DNA from: Mesostigma viride
Lineage: Eukaryota; Streptophyta; Mesostigmatophyceae; Mesostigmatales; Mesostigmataceae
Reading direction: 5' to 3'
Length of the DNA stretch: 64,000 nucleotides
Assembly (NCBI GenBank): GCA_009746045.1
Contig: RPFO01000542.1
Location: forward strand, 486,978-550,977
In this document: positions 44,211-52,266 of the stretch, piece after piece
Layout: the number at the start of each line of letters is the position of its first letter
Numbering within the stretch: the stretch's first letter is position 1
Notes under the pieces: generated by a model
The model's input: only the letters and a program-made list of their open reading frames with translations
Databases searched by the model: none
What the model was told of the DNA's origin: nothing
Made by a program: the position numbers and the translations under genes

Positions 44211-45775
44211 CCCTCCGCCTCGATTTCCTGAACTTTTTCGTATTCGATGGTCTTCTTAAATTCCTCTTTGAGGAGATCGATCGTATTGAACCCCCACAGG
44301 TTATCCCTCATGGCCTTGTTTTCTTCCAACTTCGCGCAATCCAGTTTCTGCTGATTCCCCTGTTGCATGCAATCTCTCCAAGCTTTGAACAGCGCGTTTC
44401 TCGAATTGATGTGCGACTGATTCCCGGAGTCGAAAGGGACGAAGTGGGTATTCGTGACACCGCTAGGGGGGGGCGGGTCGGAGCCGTGAGCGGCGATGGC
44501 CGAGGGTTTCGGTATGATGATCGACGATGCGGGAGACATCGTCGGGGCGGCGGAGGGATAAGTGCTCGCAGGGGTATTGGAAGGGGTAGGGACAGGGGTT
44601 TCCTTCGCAGTCGTCGTGGTGACGGGGTCAGCTGTGACGGTGGTCTCGTATAGATAACCGTGATCCCGGCTCTTCCATTGTACCGTGAATCGGGAGACTT
44701 GTTCGCCCCCTTCCCCTGTCGTTTGCCAATCGGTCACAAAGGCGGTGTTGTTCTTCATGGTCTCACTCGTCCATTTTTCCGGGTACTCGGCATTTTGTAG
44801 GTACGGCGAGATCTGTCCGACTGTCCAATTGTCGGCGGTGTCCTTACTACCTTTTTTAATGACTCGCAACTCGAGAGCAGCTTTCTTCTTGTTATTGAAG
44901 AAACTCATGACCACTGTCATCCTTTGGACGTTGGAGGTCAACAGACTCGCGCCCTTCGCTGCCGGAGCCACTGCGGTGACGGGAGCGATCGACGCCGCGG
45001 TCACGGCTCCATCCGTTTGAATCGGTTTGGCCGGTTGAGTCGCCGTGACGGGCGCGGCTTGGGCCGGCGCGGCTGGTTGTACGGCCGCGGCTGGTTGTAC
45101 GGGCGCGGCTGGTTGACTCGTGGAGACGGGGGCGTAGACCGGGGGAGGGACGGGAGGAGCGGTCGTCGTGGGAGGAGGAACCCCGCCGAACTCCTTCTTG
45201 AAGTTGTTGATGTCCGTGTCGTTGAAGTAGGCGATTTTGCGAGCCTGGGACTCGATCACGGAGGCTTGTTTCTGCGTGTCGGGCGTGTTGTTCGCCCGGA
45301 TCGCTTGCCACGACGCCACGAGTTTCGACTTCCACTCCTCTTGCACGGGCGTTCCGGCGACGTACCGCCCGGGAGCCACGGGGACGGGTTTCGACGGCAG
45401 GATGTTGGTGCTCGGATTCTCCCACTGGCGTTTCAGTAACGCGAAGTCGGCATCCGTGAAGGCGGCACCCTTGTCGTTCTTTATGTTGTTGATGTACCTG
45501 TCCAGGTCCGCCTGTTTGAACGAACTGGGGGTCAACTTCTGGATGTTCCAGAACTGGAACAGTCCCTTTTTGTACACCACGTGCAGCGGGTTGTTGTCGT
45601 CGTACGTGATCGTCGAGGAACTGGCGGGAGGGGTCGTGGCCACCGCAGGGGGTGGGGCGGGGGCGGCAGCTGGCGCCGGTTTCGGGAGCGCGGCGACCGA
45701 CGGTTTGGGCGCGACGACGGGGTTGGCCGGAGTGACGGGAGCGTCCGGTGTGTTTTTCTCTTTGTCTTTCGCCAT
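44183..45775 (-). CDS. Pro/Ala/Thr-rich multidomain protein (530 aa)
   Basis: Low-complexity Pro/Ala linkers (residues about 10-55, 215-265, 400-440) separate three ordered parts: one with FQFWNIQKLTPSSFKQADLD and WQAIRANNTPDTQKQ, one with RMTVVMSFFNNKKKAALELR and WTVGQISPYLQNA, and a Cys-containing end (WRDCMQQGNQQKLDCAKLEENK). AAPVQPA-type repeats lie in the second linker. No catalytic motif is seen; it may be a virion scaffold or internal protein. It diverges from the helicase gene at 45837. Confidence 0.6.
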   Translation of the reverse strand: MAKDKEKNTPDAPVTPANPVVAPKPSVAALPKPAPAAAPAPPPAVATTPPASSSTITYDDNNPLHVVYKKGLFQFWNIQKLTPSSFKQADLDRYINNIKNDKGAAFTDADFALLKRQWENPSTNILPSKPVPVAPGRYVAGTPVQEEWKSKLVASWQAIRANNTPDTQKQASVIESQARKIAYFNDTDINNFKKEFGGVPPPTTTAPPVPPPVYAPVSTSQPAAPVQPAAAVQPAAPAQAAPVTATQPAKPIQTDGAVTAASIAPVTAVAPAAKGASLLTSNVQRMTVVMSFFNNKKKAALELRVIKKGSKDTADNWTVGQISPYLQNAEYPEKWTSETMKNNTAFVTDWQTTGEGGEQVSRFTVQWKSRDHGYLYETTVTADPVTTTTAKETPVPTPSNTPASTYPSAAPTMSPASSIIIPKPSAIAAHGSDPPPPSGVTNTHFVPFDSGNQSHINSRNALFKAWRDCMQQGNQQKLDCAKLEENKAMRDNLWGFNTIDLLKEEFKKTIEYEKVQEIEAEGCGPCRKGD

Positions 45776-45836
45776 CTGTTGATAAAGACGGATATTTTAT
45801 TGTGCGCTTATAATACAAATCAACGTCGGATCGACG

Positions 45837-47969
45837 ATGAACAGCATGAGGATTTTATCAAAAAGGAGGAAGCGCGAAATGCGAAGATTTGAGGGACAGG
45901 AGGAGGTCGACGTGGACAACTTGCCCGCGAACGACGTCCCGAGACAAGGACTGAAGCGACTGACGCGATTGTCGGACCGGCCCGCGTTCGTCCCGACGAA
46001 ACGCGTCGTGGACAACCCCGGCGAGCCGAAGAAGGGGGCGGCGGCGTCCTCCGTCGCCCCTCCGTCGTCCCAGCCGCGACCTCCTCCTGCGACCTCCGCC
46101 GTGTCCGCCGACGCGCCGACTTCGCTCCCGCCGGATTGGCCCGTGTCAGCCCCGTTGGACGCGACCCAGGTGTACGTGCGCGATTACTTCGAGGGACACA
46201 AGTCGTCCAAACCGCCGAGGACCCAATCGTTGCTGAACCGGGGGTGCAACCAGAATCCCGCGGATCCCGAGAACCGGTACATGGCGGTCCAGCAGGCCGT
46301 GGTCAACACGCACTTGCGAGCCTTGGCGGCGCGACCGACCGACCAGCGCGGTTTTCTGGCGTGGCACTCCACGGGGTCGGGCAAGACGTGCACGGCCATG
46401 GCGGCCATAGACGCGTTTTGGGACACGAACAAGCGCATCTTGCTCGTCACGAGTCTCGAGAACGCGAGAGGCAAACTGCCGGAATACGTCCATTGCGCCC
46501 GTCTGTTCCCTCGATTCAGGAACGACACGCCCAACCAGATCATCGACAAGTTGAGAAAACGGATCTTCCAACACGACCTCATCACCTTCCCCCGTCTCGC
46601 TCACATGCTCGGACTGGAAGGGATCCACGCGAACAAGGACGCGAACAAGAACCTCCTCAGCAACGCCCTGCTGGTCATGGACGAGGTCCACAACCTCTAC
46701 CGGCCTTCCATCCCCTCTCTTCTCAAGGAACACCAGGCGCTCCTCCGGTTCCTGTTGAACAACACGAGGAAGGAGACGGAGAACCTTTTCATGGTCATCC
46801 TCACGGCCACGTTGGGCGAGGACGAGAAGGAGATATTGAATCTCCTCAACATGATTCGGAGGAAGGGCACCGCGCCTTTGACGGCGGAGTCCCCTCCCTC
46901 CGCGTTCACCGGACTGCTGTCCTTCGTCGATTACGCGGGAGACACGTCGACGTACCCGAAGATCGTGAAGGACATCGACCACGTGGTCAGGATGAGCCCG
47001 GACCAGGCCATGCTCGTGAGGAATCGACTCGTGGCGAGCTCCAAGTCGAAGAGGAACGACCCCGCGCACCCGATGTATCTGGCCGAAGCGCGACGAGCGG
47101 CGAACACGGTCCCGTTCAAGGATGTCGACAAAGCACACCTGTTGGAGGAGTTGCCGCGACTGTCCCCGAAGTTCAAACGACTGTCCGAGATCGTGACCAG
47201 CTCGCCGAACGAGAAACACTACATCTACACGTTCTTCAACGTGGGCGGCATCAAGGAACTGTCGCGAGTGTTTGACGCGTTAGGGTATAACAGACTGGGT
47301 AGTAGCAAGCCGGAGAAACCGGGGAAGAGGTACGCTTTGTTGGGAGTGGAAGACGACGAGCCGGCTCTAAAAATGCAGCACGTGCGGGACGTCTTCAACG
47401 AGAAGAGCAACGCCAAAGGGGAGTTCTTGCACGTGATCCTGGCTCGGAGGAAATTCAACGAGGGACTCGACCTCAAGGGCGTGCGACACGTGCACATCGT
47501 CGAGCCGTTGCTGTCGAAGAACGCCGAAAAGCAGACGATCGCTCGGGCGGTGCGCTACTGCTCTCACTCGTTCTTGTCCAAGGAGGCGTGGACAGTCACC
47601 GTTCACAGGTATCTGTCCGTGGGGGACGAGACGTCCAAACTGAATTCCCTCACGACGGAACAGATCGAGAAGACCAAGGGCGTCATCGTGAAGCGCGTCA
47701 AGGAGATGATAGCCGAATCCGGAAACGGCACGGACTCCCGCATCCTCATGTTGGTGGCCAACAACGCGTTGGACCTGCTGGACTCGATCGCGCCTTCCGT
47801 CGACCGCCGCATCGCCAAGGAGGCCGCGGAAAGAGCGAGGAACGAGAGCATGGAGAAGTTGCTCACTTCTTTGCGCTCCGCCGCCGTCGACTGCCGCCTG
47901 TTCGCTTCGATGCACAACTCCGCGCCTTTCCGCGAGGCTTCCGGACGGTCCGAGATTTCTTGCGGGTAA
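45837..47969 (+). CDS. D6/D11-like SF2 helicase/NTPase (710 aa)
   Basis: This is a DEAD/DEAH-box superfamily 2 ATPase of the poxvirus early-transcription-factor/NPH-I type, likely in viral transcription initiation or termination. Walker A STGSGKT lies near residue 180, DEVH near 282-285, the SAT-like TAT in VILTATLGED near 320, and the C-terminal motif VI region EKQTIARAVRYCSHSFL. The N-terminal 120 residues are basic and then Pro/Ala-rich and disordered. The length fits the D6-type family. The 3' end overlaps the convergent gene by 107 bases. Confidence 0.85.
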   Translation: MNSMRILSKRRKREMRRFEGQEEVDVDNLPANDVPRQGLKRLTRLSDRPAFVPTKRVVDNPGEPKKGAAASSVAPPSSQPRPPPATSAVSADAPTSLPPDWPVSAPLDATQVYVRDYFEGHKSSKPPRTQSLLNRGCNQNPADPENRYMAVQQAVVNTHLRALAARPTDQRGFLAWHSTGSGKTCTAMAAIDAFWDTNKRILLVTSLENARGKLPEYVHCARLFPRFRNDTPNQIIDKLRKRIFQHDLITFPRLAHMLGLEGIHANKDANKNLLSNALLVMDEVHNLYRPSIPSLLKEHQALLRFLLNNTRKETENLFMVILTATLGEDEKEILNLLNMIRRKGTAPLTAESPPSAFTGLLSFVDYAGDTSTYPKIVKDIDHVVRMSPDQAMLVRNRLVASSKSKRNDPAHPMYLAEARRAANTVPFKDVDKAHLLEELPRLSPKFKRLSEIVTSSPNEKHYIYTFFNVGGIKELSRVFDALGYNRLGSSKPEKPGKRYALLGVEDDEPALKMQHVRDVFNEKSNAKGEFLHVILARRKFNEGLDLKGVRHVHIVEPLLSKNAEKQTIARAVRYCSHSFLSKEAWTVTVHRYLSVGDETSKLNSLTTEQIEKTKGVIVKRVKEMIAESGNGTDSRILMLVANNALDLLDSIAPSVDRRIAKEAAERARNESMEKLLTSLRSAAVDCRLFASMHNSAPFREASGRSEISCG

Positions 47970-48780
47970 CCCTCTTTTGTTGTGGCGCGTGGCCATTTGT
48001 ATCGCCTTGGGCTTGCGCATCATTTGCCGAACCATCCGCTGTGGGTGGGGTTTGATTTGCTTCCAGATGCGCTAAAGCTTCATCCCAAATTTGACGCATT
48101 CTCTCTTGTTGTCCTCTATAAACAACGTGGTATCCGGGTGGTGGCGACCCGGAGTGTCGCCGCTCGAGCGCTTGCTGAAAAAAACGATTCTCGTTTTCGT
48201 CTCCGACCAATCCTACCAACGACCCATCGTCACGTGTCCACGAACCAGATACGGAACCGGCTCTTGAACTCGATCCGCGCGATTCTCTGTCCTCGTTCCG
48301 ATGCAACCAATCCACCACGTCTGCCAATGAAGACGGCAATGAACTATCGGAACTTGCTCGAGAAGAACCCGATATTCGTCTCGCGACTCGACCTTCTCTG
48401 TCTGGAGAACTGCTAAAAGAGCTACTACCACTCCCCCGTGCACTGCCCATCGGAACAATTGAGTTACTTCCCACACGGCTGCTTCTTGTCACTAGGCTCG
48501 ACGCGAATGACGGGATGCTCATTCCCGATGATGGCGTTTCGGAGCCCCCTATCGAGGACGGTGGCCGATGACGTATCAAGGGATGATCAGGAGGAAGAGC
48601 GTGTCCACCACCGCCTCCCCCCACTACCTTACTCCCCCCATCTCCATTAGCTCCATAAATCATCGGATAAGGGCCCTTCCCATTCGACACCCCCACTCGT
48701 ACTGGGTGACAAACCCAGCGGATGCCCTGTTCCGTCTTTTTTTCGCCGTCCCTTGGTTTCATAATCACCATAATACACAC
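47863..48780 (-). CDS. Ser/Gly-rich protein with strongly basic C-terminus (up to 305 aa)
   Basis: The start is uncertain (ATGs at 48780, 48771 and 48762). The middle is Ser/Gly/Arg-rich and disordered. A short ordered region is VVYRGQQERMRQIWDEALAHLE. The C-terminal 35 residues are histone-tail-like (RKKSRTVRKPRGKARS ... GGSRRRRSAKK). It could be a DNA-condensing or virion core protein. The basic end lies antisense to the helicase 3' end, which lowers confidence in its precise limits. Confidence 0.5.
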   Translation of the reverse strand: MCIMVIMKPRDGEKKTEQGIRWVCHPVRVGVSNGKGPYPMIYGANGDGGSKVVGGGGGGHALPPDHPLIRHRPPSSIGGSETPSSGMSIPSFASSLVTRSSRVGSNSIVPMGSARGSGSSSFSSSPDREGRVARRISGSSRASSDSSLPSSLADVVDWLHRNEDRESRGSSSRAGSVSGSWTRDDGSLVGLVGDENENRFFQQALERRHSGSPPPGYHVVYRGQQERMRQIWDEALAHLEANQTPPTADGSANDAQAQGDTNGHAPQQKRVTRKKSRTVRKPRGKARSCASKRTGGSRRRRSAKK

Positions 48781-48786
48781 ACAGAT

Positions 48787-49311
48787 TTAACGTCTCTTCG
48801 CTCTGGTGCTCTTCCGACGAGCGCCCTTCCGGCGATAGCGCTTTTGTTGTGCGTTGCCATGCGGACCCTCTGGTTGCGCCTCTGGTGGTGGTGGTGGTGG
48901 TGGTGGTGGTGGTGGTGGTGGTTGTGGTCCCGGTGTTTGTGGCGGTGGTGGTGGCTGCTGTGCTCCACCGTTTCCGGCAGGTGGTGGAGCACCGTTTCCG
49001 GCAGGCGGTCCTCTAGTTCCTCCGCCCCCCCCGCGCCACCATGGGAAAGGCACTCCGACGGCATAAGGAACGTACCGGTTCACGACGACGGGGTCCGCGT
49101 AATAGGGCCGGCGGTAGGGATCGTACGAATACGAGGGGCGCGCGGGATAGGACGCGGCACGGGCGGCGCTCGCGCGCGGGTAGTACACGGACCGTCCGGC
49201 AGACGACCTGCCCCTCGCGGTCTTGCTGTGAACCGAGCAGTACTTGTTGGGAGTCCTCCGCTTACAGAATCTCCCGTTTTTCATCTGGTATTCGCATTGG
49301 TGAGTGGACAT
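48787..49311 (-). CDS. CKR mini zinc motif protein with polyproline and basic tail (174 aa)
   Basis: It starts MSTHQCEYQMKNGRFCKRRT, giving C-x9-C-K-R-x6-Y-C-x2-H, the same small Cys/His motif as the gene at 37700. Arg/Tyr/Pro-rich sequence, a run of 13 to 14 prolines and a basic end (KRYRRKGARRKSTRAKRR) follow. The polyproline is encoded by a trinucleotide repeat. It is probably an abundant nucleic-acid-binding virion protein; this is inference. Confidence 0.6.
   Translation of the reverse strand: MSTHQCEYQMKNGRFCKRRTPNKYCSVHSKTARGRSSAGRSVYYPRASAARAASYPARPSYSYDPYRRPYYADPVVVNRYVPYAVGVPFPWWRGGGGGTRGPPAGNGAPPPAGNGGAQQPPPPPQTPGPQPPPPPPPPPPPPPEAQPEGPHGNAQQKRYRRKGARRKSTRAKRR
48883..48922. repeat. 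(TGG)n trinucleotide microsatellite
   Basis: About 13 uninterrupted TGG units, read as CCA (proline) on the minus strand. It sits inside the gene at 48787 and is likely to vary in length between isolates. Confidence 0.85.
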
Positions 49312-49340
49312 AACGTATACAAAGTCGCGTACAGAAAATT

Positions 49341-49763
49341 TTACCCCCCTCTGAAGAATTTGCCTATTCGACTGAAGAACCCAGTCGGTTGCGAAGGTGG
49401 AGGAGGTGGAGGGGGGGGAGGCGGCGGAGGCGCCGCCGGTGCGTATTGAGGGGGGGCGGCATACATGGACGGCATGAACCTATGAATGACCACCGGGTTC
49501 GGTCTAGGGGTCATGCCGTACTGCGGCATCATCGCGGGCATGTGACGAGGTATGCCGTATTGAGACATCGTAGGCATGCCCATGGAAGGAGGAAGGGCCA
49601 TCCGACGACGAGCACCTTGATAACGTCTACCATTTGTCTTATTAGGACGAGAGGGACGGCGTGGAGCGTACATGCTCCATCCCCCGCCGCGCGGTCCCGT
49701 TCCTGACCTACGCGGTGCTCGCCTCGTAGCGCGCCGTCTCGGACGATAGCCGTAGTTATACAT
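49341..49763 (-). CDS. Arg/Tyr/Met/Pro-rich basic protein (140 aa)
   Basis: It starts MYNYGYRPRRRATRRAPRRSG. A Met/Pro-rich middle (LPPSMGMPTMSQYGIPRHMP) and a run of 12 prolines follow. The C-terminus GFFSRIGKFFRGG could form a short amphipathic helix. The composition is like small core proteins of large DNA viruses. It shares its layout with the neighbouring gene at 48787 (basic, polyproline), without the zinc motif. Confidence 0.55.
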   Translation of the reverse strand: MYNYGYRPRRRATRRAPRRSGTGPRGGGWSMYAPRRPSRPNKTNGRRYQGARRRMALPPSMGMPTMSQYGIPRHMPAMMPQYGMTPRPNPVVIHRFMPSMYAAPPQYAPAAPPPPPPPPPPPPSQPTGFFSRIGKFFRGG

Positions 49764-49795
49764 CTTTACAAATTATCACGATATAATTTATCAAT

Positions 49796-50290
49796 ATGAA
49801 CTCCGCTCTCCAATCGTGCCCGTTGAAGATTCACCAATCCGGCTCCAAACGAACGCAAATCCTGGTCACGGGGACGAACGCGGAACGAGACACCGTTTTC
49901 GAGTTGTCCCAGCCGGTGAGAAACGTCCAATCCTGTCGTCTGGTATGGGCCCAGATCCCGCCGACCGCCAACGGGTCGGCGGCCGTCAGCGTCCACCTCG
50001 GACGGGACCCGCTGACGAAAGTGTTCACCGCCGTCCCCGCGTCCGGATCCACGATGAACGCGAACCACTTCCACGCAGGCAGGCCCCACTTCTTCGTGGT
50101 GCCCAACGGCGTCGAGATCTACACCCCTGCCAGGGAGATCGACGACGCCATCATCTTCACCCCCGAACTAAACGGAGTCACGTCCGTCCGCGTGGAGATC
50201 TTCGACCTTCCATCCGCCTCGAACGAGCTCCTCGACCTCGGGGGAAACAAATTCACTCTCCTGCTCGAGCTCGTCACCGCGCACGCTTGA
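49796..50290 (+). CDS. Beta-rich unknown protein, possible virion protein (164 aa)
   Basis: It starts MNSALQSCPLKIHQSGSKR. An AT-rich element (GATATAATTTATCAAT) lies directly before the ATG. The product alternates hydrophobic beta strands (RTQILVTGTNAERDTVFELS, VQSCRLVWAQIPPTANG, VTSVRVEIFDLPSASNELLD) with no TM segment. This layout is typical of small virion proteins in Nucleocytoviricota, but no family is assigned. Confidence 0.6.
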   Translation: MNSALQSCPLKIHQSGSKRTQILVTGTNAERDTVFELSQPVRNVQSCRLVWAQIPPTANGSAAVSVHLGRDPLTKVFTAVPASGSTMNANHFHAGRPHFFVVPNGVEIYTPAREIDDAIIFTPELNGVTSVRVEIFDLPSASNELLDLGGNKFTLLLELVTAHA

Positions 50291-50419
50291 GCCGACGGCG
50301 AGGCACGGGATGCGATCGACGACGTGTTTCATCCAACACCTATTCAACAACGGGCGATGGATTCTAGCCAACCACGCGACGAAAGCGGATACGAGGACGA
50401 GAATCGCGATCACGAGCAT
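50168..50419 (-). CDS. Small protein with N-terminal TM (83 aa)
   Basis: It starts MLVIAILVLVSAFVAWLARIH, a clear signal-anchor, then a short Cys-containing region. The last 40 codons run antisense to the end of the preceding gene, so only the N-terminal half can be trusted. Confidence 0.45.
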   Translation of the reverse strand: MLVIAILVLVSAFVAWLARIHRPLLNRCWMKHVVDRIPCLAVGSSVRGDELEQESEFVSPEVEELVRGGWKVEDLHADGRDSV

Positions 50420-50442
50420 GGTCCCATAATAGACTCACGAAT

Positions 50443-50739
50443 CTAGTTGCGCTTGTTGAGCGTGACCTTCCCCTTCATGAGAGCCTCGAACTGCATCCCC
50501 ACGACTTCCGCGGGGTCGCCGTTTCCCTGAGGCTTCGGGGGGCGGGTCTGGGACGCCACGGGGCGATCGCGGTAGGTCCGCGACCTCATCATTTTGTACA
50601 ACTCTTTCGTCGCCTCGTTCACCCTGTTGATCTCGTCCTCTTGGTCCTTCAGGATCGGGCTGATGATCACGGGGCCTGACGCGGGCGGCGCGGGTTTGGA
50701 AGGAGCGACGGCGGCCGGCTTGCTGCGGAAGAAATCCAT
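50443..50739 (-). CDS. Small Pro-rich protein (98 aa)
   Basis: The ATG at 50739 gives MDFFRSKPAAVAPSKPAPPA. A helical segment follows (DQEDEINRVNEATKELYKMM), then a basic region (RSRTYRDRPVAS) and a C-terminal helix. An ATG at 50760 would add seven residues. No family is recognised. Confidence 0.5.
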   Translation of the reverse strand: MDFFRSKPAAVAPSKPAPPASGPVIISPILKDQEDEINRVNEATKELYKMMRSRTYRDRPVASQTRPPKPQGNGDPAEVVGMQFEALMKGKVTLNKRN

Positions 50740-50800
50740 AGTAACGCCTTCTTTACACATACTTCGGGAGATAAAAACTATCTATCCAAACTGCTAACGC

Positions 50801-52243
50801 CTACCATGTCAGGGAGGGGTTCTCGCCTCCGATCCTCTCGTTCCGCTCTCTTTCTCGCTGCAACTCCGGCAATAGGGTATGGACTTCGTATCGTCTAGCT
50901 TTATCGTCCTCGACTAGCGTCCACCCGTCTCCTCGCAACCACTCAGACCTTCGTGTCGGGAGCTGTTCTAGATGGCGTTCGAATTCTCGTCTGGTGAGAT
51001 TCCTATCACACACGTGAATGAAATCCGATCCGGTCAAAAGCTTCAAGTGACGTTGGAAGTGAGGTCCGTGGTTGCCATAGTCGTGTTCTTTGATCGGCTT
51101 CCCTTCGTGGTCAACCAGCATCTTAGCATGAATCGCATGGACCATTTCGTGTGCCATTACTCTCAACACGAACTCCAACTGGGATTTCACCGGGACGTTT
51201 TCCATATGTAAAAAATTGTCGAAAGGGAGGTCGTTGTATAATTTCGATGTCAAGATCGTCTTGTTAAATGTAATCGCGTCCCCGTGTAAGGTGGTCTTAG
51301 CGACGTAATTATCATTTGGTGTCCCTTTTACTAAACGGAAATATGTCTCATCAATCGGAAACCCCCCGTCAAATACGTGTTTATTTACAACCTCCGCGAT
51401 GGTCTTGATGTGCTTCTGGCCCAACATAAAATCCCCCTCTCTTACGACATCGTCGCGGCCTATCTTGAGACGTTTCTCGGCGTCTTTCACCGCTTTCTGG
51501 AATATATGGGAGAGATCCCCCAATGGCGGCAGCGCCCTCTCGTATCGTTGTGCGATATCGACACCGGGTCGACGATCGATATGAGCTCCGCGCTTTCGCA
51601 CCTCATCTTCTAGACGTATCCTCCCGCTGCGAATCGCTTCCAAATACTCGGAGTACCGTTGGTCGCGTTCTTCGCTCCACTTGTCTTCCGGATAGTCGAG
51701 ACTGTCTCTCTCGAAAAACTCGACAAACGGATTGGGCTTCTCCATCCTTTTCGTGGCGGGGTTGAACCATACCTCATTTTGTGGGTCTTCTCTTGACATC
51801 CAATGCCTCCAGTCGAACTCCTCCTGAAGCATGCGTGTCTGAGGACTATCAATGCGATTATTAAAGAACGCTCTCCTATTCAGCAGGTTATCTTTGAGTT
51901 TGCGCAGTTTCTCATCTATGTTAGCTATTCGTCCTCGTATCGAGATCCCATCGCGTCCTTTGGCATTCCGCGAATCGTCCAGAAGTTGTAGTCGCTCTTT
52001 ATTCAATGTCTCGATTTCTTCTTTAAGTGGTCGGAGGTGTTTGTCTCTAATCCCTTCTAACCCGGCTACGACTGCTCTTTTGTCCAGCAATGGCTGAGCA
52101 CTCAACCTGGCAATCTTGCGTACGACGTGCACCGGCAGTTTGTCCCACACGCCGTCGGGGAGCGGCGGATCGGGTTCACCGGCCTTCACTTTGTGTATCG
52201 TTCTTGGGTTTTTTTTAGCTTTCAGTTTCCGGCTTGCTGCCAT
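50801..52243 (-). CDS. F-box-like / SprT-like metalloprotease fusion, copy A (480 aa)
   Basis: The N-terminus reads DKLPVHVVRKIARLSAQPLLDKRAVVAGLEG (residues about 35-65), a degenerate F-box-like helix set. A coiled-coil and a linker with WFNPATKRMEKPNPFVEFFER follow. The protease part has MAHEMVHAIHAKM (zinc HExxH near residue 364) and then GNHGPHFQRHLKLLTG, matching the HExxH plus H-G-P-x-F layout of SprT/Spartan metalloproteases, which degrade DNA-protein crosslinks. It is paralogous to the next gene upstream. The combination could couple substrate ubiquitination to proteolysis. Confidence 0.72.
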   Translation of the reverse strand: MAASRKLKAKKNPRTIHKVKAGEPDPPLPDGVWDKLPVHVVRKIARLSAQPLLDKRAVVAGLEGIRDKHLRPLKEEIETLNKERLQLLDDSRNAKGRDGISIRGRIANIDEKLRKLKDNLLNRRAFFNNRIDSPQTRMLQEEFDWRHWMSREDPQNEVWFNPATKRMEKPNPFVEFFERDSLDYPEDKWSEERDQRYSEYLEAIRSGRIRLEDEVRKRGAHIDRRPGVDIAQRYERALPPLGDLSHIFQKAVKDAEKRLKIGRDDVVREGDFMLGQKHIKTIAEVVNKHVFDGGFPIDETYFRLVKGTPNDNYVAKTTLHGDAITFNKTILTSKLYNDLPFDNFLHMENVPVKSQLEFVLRVMAHEMVHAIHAKMLVDHEGKPIKEHDYGNHGPHFQRHLKLLTGSDFIHVCDRNLTRREFERHLEQLPTRRSEWLRGDGWTLVEDDKARRYEVHTLLPELQRERERNERIGGENPSLTW

Positions 52244-52266
52244 ATCGTGCAATATAGTACAATACA

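Noticed and set aside
46136-47275. 379-codon frame within the D6/D11 helicase gene
   Set aside because: Arg/Gly/His/Pro-rich out-of-frame reading with none of the features of its neighbours.
48568-49449. Plus-strand frame with long Trp/Gly runs
   Set aside because: It is the reverse reading of the polyproline genes at 48787 and 49341. The Trp/Gly runs come from the TGG repeat.
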